Source of the DNA: Methanimicrococcus sp.
GTDB taxonomy: Archaea > Halobacteriota > Methanosarcinia > Methanosarcinales > Methanosarcinaceae
DNA: 12,211 nucleotides
Direction: 5' to 3'
Assembly (NCBI GenBank): GCA_009783635.1
Contig: WRDC01000041.1
Span: forward strand, 1-12,211
In this document: positions 6,600 to 11,793 of the stretch, in pieces
Numbering within the stretch: the stretch's first letter is position 1
How the letters are laid out: the number at the start of each line of letters is the position of its first letter
Made by a program: the position numbers and the translations under genes
Notes under the pieces: model-generated
Databases searched by the model: none
What the model saw: the letters and a program-made list of their open reading frames with translations, nothing else
Told to the model about the DNA's origin: nothing

Positions 6600-7862
6600 A
6601 TGGCAAATTTTTCAAAATATTTGGGAAAAGAGGAACGTGTCCTGAATTTCATTGATATGAAAGATGAGACGGTATGGTCTCAGAATAACATAGCCGCTGC
6701 CGAATTCAAGAGCTGGACGAGTCTTGTTATCACAAACAAGCGCCTGTTTTCTCTAAATAAAAGAAAATTGTACATGAAAGAATTCCGTTTGGAAGACATT
6801 GTTTCGACGGGATGGATTTACCGGCCCCAGTGGGGAAAAATCATTTGGGGCGCCATATTTCTGATTTTGGCCGCGCTGGCCTGCGTAAGCGCCGTAACTC
6901 TGGTCTCTTATTTGGCGGATTTGGCTTACGGGATGGGAGCGGATGCGGCTCTTGATCTCTCCTCTTGGCTGACTTGGGGTTTCCTCGGGCTTGCCGTCGT
7001 GTTCGCATTGGCAGCCGTTGTCAACCTTATCTCTTACTTCCTCTTGAAAAGAACAACGATGACCATTTCAACGAAGGACGGAAAAGAATACAAGTTCCTG
7101 CTCCGAGGCCGCCGTCATGATATTGATGAATTCCGGCTGGCTTTGCAGGAGGCGAAAGACTTGTATCTGGAAGAAACCGAAAACCGTTATTTTGACAAGA
7201 TGAGAACGGTTTTGTTCGACCAATCCAACTATGAATACGCTTTGAACAGCGTCCGCCCCGCGGGAACGCCGATCGGAGACGCGCAGGCGCCGAAATTGGA
7301 TGGCGGCGGATATATGTTTATTGAACGCAAAAACGCGTACATCGGCGGCAGCAACAACAATCAGATCGGAGAAGGCGGCGCGGAACTGCTGCCTGAAGCG
7401 ACAATGCGGCTGAATTCTGACGGAACGTTACAGCTGGAGGCCGGCGGAGCCTATCAATTGACCGCGGATGATAAATATCTGTTAAAAGAGGGCGGTTCTC
7501 CGAGTCCGGAAGACGGCGACAAGCCGCTGACGTCATCCGATCATTTGTCCCAAGCGCCGCTGTTTTTAAAAGCGGCCGACCTTTTCAAACAGATGGGCTT
7601 TGACGTGTCGGCATTAAATGCGGGAGACGCCGACCTGCTTCTCTACAAAGACAATCTTCGTTACATTGTCGTCGTCGATGAAGACCAAAACGGCGCGGTG
7701 ACGCAAAGCAAAATCGAAAAAGCCGTTCAGGTGAAGAACCAATACAAAACCGACTTCGGATTGTTTATTTCAGGCGGGGACATGGCGCCAGAGGTTCAGG
7801 ATTACGCCAACAAAAACAATGTTAAAGTCATTTACATTCAAAGGACGGAATCCGATGCCTGA
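6600..7862 (+). CDS. PH-like domain, two-helix membrane hairpin and degenerate nuclease-fold protein
   Basis: This is a 420-residue protein of mixed architecture; the domain assignments are by eye. Residues about 8-75 look like the first half of a bacterial PH-like domain (SLVITNKRLFSLN, FRLEDIVSTGW). Two membrane helices follow (about 80-107 and 124-148). RTTMTISTKDGKEYKFLLRG and a helix to about 190 look like the rest of the same PH domain, so the hairpin seems inserted within it. A Gly-rich, repetitive linker covers roughly 225-318. Residues 322-413 resemble the restriction-endonuclease-like Mrr fold: GFDV at 333-336, Asp343/Asp345, a hydrophobic strand at 355-359 and FGLFISGG...YANKNNVKVIYI. 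Where an active enzyme would have Gln/Glu-x-Lys, this protein has VDED (359-362), so catalysis looks lost. The start follows AGAGGAAAG. It is probably membrane-bound with both domains on one side; function unknown. Confidence 0.8.
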   Translation: MANFSKYLGKEERVLNFIDMKDETVWSQNNIAAAEFKSWTSLVITNKRLFSLNKRKLYMKEFRLEDIVSTGWIYRPQWGKIIWGAIFLILAALACVSAVTLVSYLADLAYGMGADAALDLSSWLTWGFLGLAVVFALAAVVNLISYFLLKRTTMTISTKDGKEYKFLLRGRRHDIDEFRLALQEAKDLYLEETENRYFDKMRTVLFDQSNYEYALNSVRPAGTPIGDAQAPKLDGGGYMFIERKNAYIGGSNNNQIGEGGAELLPEATMRLNSDGTLQLEAGGAYQLTADDKYLLKEGGSPSPEDGDKPLTSSDHLSQAPLFLKAADLFKQMGFDVSALNAGDADLLLYKDNLRYIVVVDEDQNGAVTQSKIEKAVQVKNQYKTDFGLFISGGDMAPEVQDYANKNNVKVIYIQRTESDA

Positions 7863-7865
7863 GAG

Positions 7866-7919
7866 GATGACGCCGACAAAAACAATATCAAAATGATCTG
7901 TCTTCAAAGGACGGAATAA
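7866..7919 (+). pseudogene. Duplicated 3' tail of the preceding gene
   Basis: Bases 7866-7916 match 7800-7850, the end of the preceding gene, at 41 of 51 positions, and a TAA follows. The copy starts 66 bases downstream of the original, so it is in the same reading frame, separated by the gene's TGA stop and one codon. It would read DDADKNNIKMICLQRTE, against DYANKNNVKVIYIQRTE in the gene. It is either the remnant of a second gene copy or an extension cut off by the stop codon. Confidence 0.75.
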
Positions 7920-7920
7920 A

Positions 7921-7958
7921 ATTTTCATTTTATTTTTATTTTCATTTTTATTTTTATT
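7921..7958 (+). terminator. T-rich terminator tract
   Basis: About 38 bases consist almost only of runs of four or five T separated by A or CA, in a loose ATTTTT/ATTTTC repeat. This is the typical form of an archaeal oligo-T terminator, and it lies directly after the gene at 6600 and its tail copy. Confidence 0.65.
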
Positions 7959-8138
7959 CGGCGGCTTGTTATTTCATAGTCTCTCGCTATCGAAAAATTT
8001 TTTGACAAGCCTATATCATATTTAAATTTGTTCTTTCTTTTTTTTGTTCCCCGCTGTTCCCTCATTTTATTCCTTTTTTTAATAAAAACGAACGGTAAGC
8101 CCTTAAGTTTTTTTTTCAATATCGGGTAGGTGAAATGC

Positions 8139-8150
8139 TTTAAAATAAAT
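8139..8150 (+). promoter_or_regulatory. Probable TATA box of the alcohol dehydrogenase gene
   Basis: TTTAAAATAAAT is the best-placed TATA-like element upstream of adh. Initiation about 25 bases downstream (near 8172) would give a leader of about 118 bases. An alternative AT element lies near 8019-8027. Confidence 0.4.
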
Positions 8151-8199
8151 TTCTGATTTTCATGCTATTTATCATCATTTATCGTGGAGGATTACCCAA

Positions 8200-8217
8200 A
8201 TGTTTTTATACCACTGA
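8200..8217 (+). other. Possible five-codon leader ORF upstream of adh
   Basis: ATG-TTT-TTA-TAC-CAC-TGA would encode MFLYH. A strong GGAGG (8186-8190) stands nine bases before the ATG. A GCAGG/CCTGC inverted repeat (8233-8237 and 8252-8256) lies between it and the adh start. The ORF is short enough to arise by chance; the combination with a good ribosome binding site is what makes it notable. Confidence 0.3.
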
Positions 8218-8289
8218 ATATTCGACTCAACTGCAGGTAAAAAAATAGACGCCTGCTTCTTAAAAACCAATAAAAAGGAGAGAATAAAC

Positions 8290-9345
8290 ATGAAAGGATT
8301 TGCAATGCTTGGAATCGGAAAGCTTGGATGGATCGAGAAAGAGGCGCCCACAGCCGGAATTTTTGACGCTGTTGTCAAACCGCTGGCTGTCGCTCCCTGT
8401 ACTTCCGACATTCACACCGTATTCGAAGGCGCATTAGGAGACCGCCATAACTTGATTCTCGGCCATGAAGCTGTCGGAGAAATCATCGAAGTCGGGTCTG
8501 AAGTCAAAGACTTCAAAGCGGGTGACCGCGTTATTGTTCCGGCCATTACGCCCGACTGGCGTTCCATAGACGTCCAAAGAGGATACCCCGCCCACTCCGG
8601 CGGTATGCTTTCCGGCTGGAAATTTTCAAACTTTAAAGACGGTGTTTTTGCGGAACAATTCCATGTCAATGACGCGGACATGAACTTAGCCCACATGCCC
8701 AAAAATATGTCTTTGGAACAAGCCGTCATGCTTCCGGATATGGCTCCGACAGGCATTCAAGGCGCGGAATTGGCTGAAATTCAGCCCGGTGACTCTGTTG
8801 CCGTCATCGGCATCGGTCCGGTCGGGCTGATGGCTGTTGCCGGCGCTGTCATTCAGGGCGCCGGCCGCCTCTTCGCTGTCGGCAACCGTCCGGTCTGCGC
8901 CGACATTGCCCGCGAATTCGGCGCCAGCGACATTATTGACTACAAGCGGGGCGACATTGTCGAACAAATCATGAAAGCGACGAACGGGCAAGGCGTTGAC
9001 GCCGTTATTGTTGCCGGCGGCGACTCCGGTTCACTTTCGGACGCCGTGAAGATTGCAAAGCCCGGCGGCACCATTTCTAACATCAACTACATCGGAAAAG
9101 GCGAAAATGTTCCGGTGCCCCGTATTGAGTGGGGCTGCGGTATGTCTCACAAAGATATCCGCGGCGGTCTTGTCAGCGGCGGCCGCCGGAGAATGGAGCA
9201 AATGATCGATTTGTGTCTTTACAATCGCATCCGCCCCGAAAAATTAGTCACGCATGTCTTTGACGGCTTTGAAAACATGGAAAAAGCGCTTTTGCTCATG
9301 AAGGACAAGCCCAAAGACCTCATCAAGCCGGTCGTTTTGATTTAA
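8290..9345 (+). CDS. adh: NADP-dependent secondary alcohol dehydrogenase (2-propanol type)
   Basis: This 351-residue, zinc-dependent medium-chain dehydrogenase closely resembles the Thermoanaerobacter brockii enzyme along its whole length, including MKGFAML, APCTSDIHTVFEGALGDRH, GHEAVGE and KPKDLIKPVV at the end. The catalytic zinc residues Cys37, His59 and Asp150 are present, with Glu60 beside them. The four-cysteine structural zinc lobe of horse-liver-type enzymes is absent, as in T. brockii. The nucleotide fold carries GIGPVG at 174-179. Of the residues that bind the NADP phosphate, Arg200 and Tyr218 are kept, but position 199 is Asn where T. brockii has Ser. It should interconvert secondary alcohols and ketones, letting some methanogens use 2-propanol as electron donor. 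The ATG follows AAGGAGAG. It is transcribed alone and ends at a strong terminator. Confidence 0.95.
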   Translation: MKGFAMLGIGKLGWIEKEAPTAGIFDAVVKPLAVAPCTSDIHTVFEGALGDRHNLILGHEAVGEIIEVGSEVKDFKAGDRVIVPAITPDWRSIDVQRGYPAHSGGMLSGWKFSNFKDGVFAEQFHVNDADMNLAHMPKNMSLEQAVMLPDMAPTGIQGAELAEIQPGDSVAVIGIGPVGLMAVAGAVIQGAGRLFAVGNRPVCADIAREFGASDIIDYKRGDIVEQIMKATNGQGVDAVIVAGGDSGSLSDAVKIAKPGGTISNINYIGKGENVPVPRIEWGCGMSHKDIRGGLVSGGRRRMEQMIDLCLYNRIRPEKLVTHVFDGFENMEKALLLMKDKPKDLIKPVVLI

Positions 9346-9393
9346 TGGCCCCCCTGTTCCATAAAAAACCCATTAATCAAACAACGTATACAG

Positions 9394-9420
9394 CCGGTTG
9401 AATTTATCAACCGGTTTTTT
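9394..9420 (+). terminator. Hairpin terminator after adh
   Basis: CCGGTTGA (9394-9401) pairs perfectly with TCAACCGG (9407-9414) around a five-base loop, and six T follow at once, with further T-rich sequence to about 9440. On the other strand six T (9363-9368 reversed) also lie beyond the stem, so it may serve the convergent TPR gene too. Confidence 0.85.
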
Positions 9421-9470
9421 CTCTTTTCTTTTTTTGTTTTGGACCGGCGCATATGATTTTTTTTATTTCC

Positions 9471-9535
9471 GTTTCGTTTTAATGTTTCGTTTCAATGCTT
9501 CGTTTTAATGTTTCTTTTCAATGCTTCGTTTCAAT
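9471..9535. repeat. 13-nt tandem repeat, five units, at the 3' end of the TPR gene
   Basis: Five contiguous 13-base units (9471-9483, 9484-9496, 9497-9509, 9510-9522, 9523-9535) follow the consensus GTTTCGTTTYAAT, and a decayed sixth may follow. The TPR stop codon lies within the last unit, so on the minus strand the array starts exactly at the end of the gene. Units 3 and 5 begin GC instead of GT, giving a partial alternating pattern. Confidence 0.85.
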
Positions 9536-10676
9536 CTTTCACTTTGTCTTTTAACCGGTCTTCGATCAATTCCCTATACCGCGGGTCCATTTCAAATGCC
9601 TTTTCGAATGATTCCTTCGCTTTTTCCGGCTCATCCATCCCCTGAAGGCATACCGCCCGTCCGAAATAAGCTTCGGCCGACGGGTTCAATGCGACGGACT
9701 TGTCATACATTTCAACGGCATCGGCGGCGCAGCCCATCTGAACGTAAGCAAAAGCGATTTCCATATAAGCGGCTTCAAAAAGCGGGTCGATTTCAATGGC
9801 TTCCTTAAAGGACCCGACAGCTTCATCAAGCTGATTCATAACGGAATGCGTATATCCTTTGTTAAACCACACGTCAGCCTGTCGGTCATCGATGCCGACG
9901 GCTTTGTCAAAGCACGCCAAAGCCTCTTCAAACCGGCCGAGAGCGTTGCATAAAATGCCTTTGTTGTTCCAAGCGTCATCCATGTCGGGACGGACGGAAA
10001 CAGCCTTGTCGTAAGCGTACAGCGCGTTTTTCGCGTCTCCCGCGGAATCGTGCGCCAGCGCTTTGTAATACCAGACGTCGGCGTCATCCGGACCGATTTG
10101 AACCGTTTGCTCAAAAGCGGCAATGGATTCATCGAACTTGCCGAGAGCGCCGAGCGCGACGGCTTTGCCGAACCACGCGTCTTTATATTCGGGGCGGAGT
10201 TCAATCGCTTTTTCGTATGAGTCAACAGCTTTTTCAAATTCGCCGAGCTCCGCGTAAGCCAATCCCCTGCCGAGGCAAGGGTTTTCATAAGACGGGCTTA
10301 AAGAGATGCTTTTGTCAAAAAACAAAACCGCTTCTTCCGCCCGTCCCATTTCAAGCATCACATAAGCGGCGCCGTTCGGGAAATCCGCGTTTTTCGGATG
10401 GGCGTCCATCGCCTGTTTATAAACCAAAAGAGCGTCTCCGAAATTTCTGAAACGGCTGAGAACGGTGGCTTTGTTTCGGAGAAGGACCGGATTTTCCGGC
10501 TCAAGCGCCAGTCCGCTGTCAAACGCTTCCACGGCCTCGTTGACCGATCCGGTCATCGCCAAATCCATCGCGATTTTGTTCCATTTCCGCGCCGTCAGTT
10601 CTTCCTCCGAATACGGGCAGGTGAACGCCTCGTCATCCGGCGGCGCGGGCGTAAACATATTTAATTTGTCAGACAT
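9531..10676 (-). CDS. Tetratricopeptide repeat (TPR) protein
   Basis: This 381-residue protein is made almost entirely of about ten TPR units of 34 residues, from roughly residue 31 to 370. Each shows the usual pattern, for example AWFGKAVALGALGKFDESIAAF and AWNNKGILCNALGRFEEALA, with small residues at the helix contacts and Pro near the unit end. TPR arrays form superhelices that bind peptides or partner proteins; no partner is evident here. The N-terminal 30 residues (MSDKLNMFTPAPPDDEAF...) are hydrophilic and lack a signal peptide, so the protein is likely cytoplasmic. The ATG at 10676 follows AGAGGAAA and a clear TATA box. It is divergent from the fumarase genes and converges on adh. Its C-terminal stop lies inside a 13-nt repeat array. 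Confidence 0.93.
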   Translation of the reverse strand: MSDKLNMFTPAPPDDEAFTCPYSEEELTARKWNKIAMDLAMTGSVNEAVEAFDSGLALEPENPVLLRNKATVLSRFRNFGDALLVYKQAMDAHPKNADFPNGAAYVMLEMGRAEEAVLFFDKSISLSPSYENPCLGRGLAYAELGEFEKAVDSYEKAIELRPEYKDAWFGKAVALGALGKFDESIAAFEQTVQIGPDDADVWYYKALAHDSAGDAKNALYAYDKAVSVRPDMDDAWNNKGILCNALGRFEEALACFDKAVGIDDRQADVWFNKGYTHSVMNQLDEAVGSFKEAIEIDPLFEAAYMEIAFAYVQMGCAADAVEMYDKSVALNPSAEAYFGRAVCLQGMDEPEKAKESFEKAFEMDPRYRELIEDRLKDKVKD

Positions 10677-10718
10677 TTTTTTCCTCTGTTTTTTGTACTT
10701 ACGAAATAACGGTTCAAG

Positions 10719-10728
10719 GTATATAAGT
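10719..10728 (-). promoter_or_regulatory. TATA box of the TPR gene
   Basis: On the minus strand the sequence is CTTATATACC, about 43-52 bases before the ATG. Initiation would fall near 10697, giving a leader of about 20 bases that contains the AGAGGAAA ribosome binding site. It is one of the clearest TATA boxes in the window. Confidence 0.6.
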
Positions 10729-10768
10729 GATTGAGAAAAAATGAGAAAAAGAAAGTTTCTGGGTTACG

Positions 10769-10779
10769 AATATAAATCA
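10769..10779 (+). promoter_or_regulatory. TATA box of the fumarase genes
   Basis: AATATAAATCA lies about 75-85 bases before the proposed TTG start and divergently from the TPR promoter. Initiation is expected near 10800. A second AT element (CATATTAAAAATC, about 10794-10806) would place the start nearer the gene. Confidence 0.5.
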
Positions 10780-10803
10780 TGAATTCATTGTCTGCATATT
10801 AAA

Positions 10804-10831
10804 AATCAAACAGTAAGAATCAAACAGACAG
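10804..10831 (+). repeat. 14-nt direct repeat in the fumarase leader
   Basis: AATCAAACAG occurs at 10804-10813 and again at 10818-10827, each followed by a related four-base tail (TAAG, ACAG). It lies at or just after the predicted transcription start, so it could be an operator or simply another short tandem duplication. Confidence 0.55.
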
Positions 10832-10851
10832 TCCAATTTTCGGTGATTTTT

Positions 10852-11793
10852 TTGAATACGGCCAATACGGTTAATACGGCGAATACGGTTAATACGATTA
10901 ATACGGTTAATACGGTTATCCCCGCGCTGACGTTTGAAGCCGTTTCCGAAGCGGTCTGTGAAATCCTTCGCATTTCGGAAACAACGCTTCCGAAAGACAC
11001 GGTCGCCGCCATTTTGAGAGCCGCGAGGGCGGAATCCGACCCGACCGCAAAAGCGCAATTGGAAACCATATTATTAAATATCGGAATCGCCGAGAAAAAA
11101 AACATTCCGATTTGCCAGGACACCGGCATTTTCATCTTTTTTGTCGAAATCGGACGCGGCGTTTGTTTGAATTTTGATTTGGAAGGCGCGATTCGCGACG
11201 GGTGCGCAAAAGCGACAAAAAGCGTCCCGCTTCGTCCGAATGTTGTCGATCCGCTGACGCGGCGCAACACTCAAAATAATTTAGGAGACGGCCTCCCCGA
11301 AATTAATTATTCGTTCGTTTCCGGAAACGCCCTCAAAATCACGGCGGCGCCGAAAGGCGCGGGGTCTGAAAATATGAGCGCGTTGAAAATGTTTGCGCCT
11401 TCGGAAATCCCGAAAATCAAAGAATTCATCGTTGAAACCGTGTTAAAAGCCGGCGGAAAGCCGTGCCCGCCCGTCATCTTAGGCATCGGCATCGGCGGGT
11501 CGTTCAACCAATCCGCGAAGCTTGCAAAAGAAGCGCTGCTGGAAGAATTAAGAGACCCGAACCAAAAAGCGGCTTCAAAAACAAGCGGCTATGACGATTT
11601 TGAAAAAGAAATACTGGATGCCGTCAATGAACTCGGCATCGGCTGTATGGGACTCGGCGGCGATACGACCGCGCTTTCCGTCCGAATCAAAAAAGCCTCC
11701 TGCCACACGGCGTCTCTGCCCGTTGCCGTGAACATTCAATGCTGGGCAAACCGGCACGCGACCGCCGTCTACACCGGAGGTGAAGAGGAATGA
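10852..11793 (+). CDS. Class I fumarate hydratase (Fe-S), alpha subunit
   Basis: This is the N-terminal half of the two-subunit [4Fe-4S] fumarase that interconverts fumarate and malate. Cluster-binding cysteines expected for the family are Cys88 in PICQDTG, Cys205 in KPCPPVI and Cys265 in GCMGLGGDT; APKGAGSENMS and GIGIGGSF are also typical. I chose the TTG at 10852 because GGTGAT ends four bases before it, as for frhG; a GTG at 10843 would lie inside that site. The conserved domain starts near LTFEAVSEAV (residue 27), and the 22 residues before it are encoded by seven 9-nt repeats (Asn-Thr-Val/Ala/Ile). No alternative start codon exists between the repeats and the domain, so the repeats must be translated. 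The closely related tartrate dehydratase alpha subunit is the main alternative. The 3' end overlaps the beta gene by four bases. Confidence 0.92.
   Translation: MNTANTVNTANTVNTINTVNTVIPALTFEAVSEAVCEILRISETTLPKDTVAAILRAARAESDPTAKAQLETILLNIGIAEKKNIPICQDTGIFIFFVEIGRGVCLNFDLEGAIRDGCAKATKSVPLRPNVVDPLTRRNTQNNLGDGLPEINYSFVSGNALKITAAPKGAGSENMSALKMFAPSEIPKIKEFIVETVLKAGGKPCPPVILGIGIGGSFNQSAKLAKEALLEELRDPNQKAASKTSGYDDFEKEILDAVNELGIGCMGLGGDTTALSVRIKKASCHTASLPVAVNIQCWANRHATAVYTGGEEE
10855..10917 (+). repeat. 9-nt tandem repeat, seven units, within the alpha subunit start
   Basis: Seven contiguous units of the form AATACGGTT, with variants ending GCC, GCG or ATT, run directly from the second codon. Each unit encodes Asn-Thr and Val, Ala or Ile. 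Confidence 0.95.

Larger units (their letters stand above)
7863..8289. other. Intergenic region before the alcohol dehydrogenase
   Basis: This 427-base stretch is very AT-rich and has no full gene. In order it holds the duplicated gene tail (7866-7919), a T-rich tract (7921-7958), a weak long-loop inverted repeat (GGCTTGT at 7963-7969, ACAAGCC at 8005-8011), TATA-like elements (near 8019-8027 and at 8139-8150), a five-codon ORF (8200-8217) and the adh ribosome binding site. I see no tRNA or recognised RNA gene. Confidence 0.6.

Noticed and set aside
6496..6645. A 49-codon frame (MVFILFRR...) before and overlapping the gene at 6600
   Set aside because: It runs through the 17-nt repeat and into the well-supported gene in another frame, and shows no protein-like conservation.
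7963..8011. Inverted repeat GGCTTGT/ACAAGCC as a possible small RNA
   Set aside because: A seven-base stem with a 35-base loop in very AT-rich DNA is weak, and I see no promoter or conserved RNA features specific to it.
9471..9535. Units contain GTTTCAAT / ATTGAAAC, the typical end of many CRISPR repeats
   Set aside because: The units are only 13 bases and directly contiguous, with no spacers, and no cas gene is in the window. It is a simple tandem repeat.
10843..10851. GTG at 10843 as the start of fumarase alpha
   Set aside because: This GTG is part of the GGTGAT ribosome binding site. The TTG at 10852 has the same spacing pattern as the frhG start. GTG remains possible and would add three residues.
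10855..10917. Iterons of a replication origin or plasmid
   Set aside because: The repeats lie within the translated start of a metabolic gene, their unit is nine bases, and no replication initiator gene is nearby.
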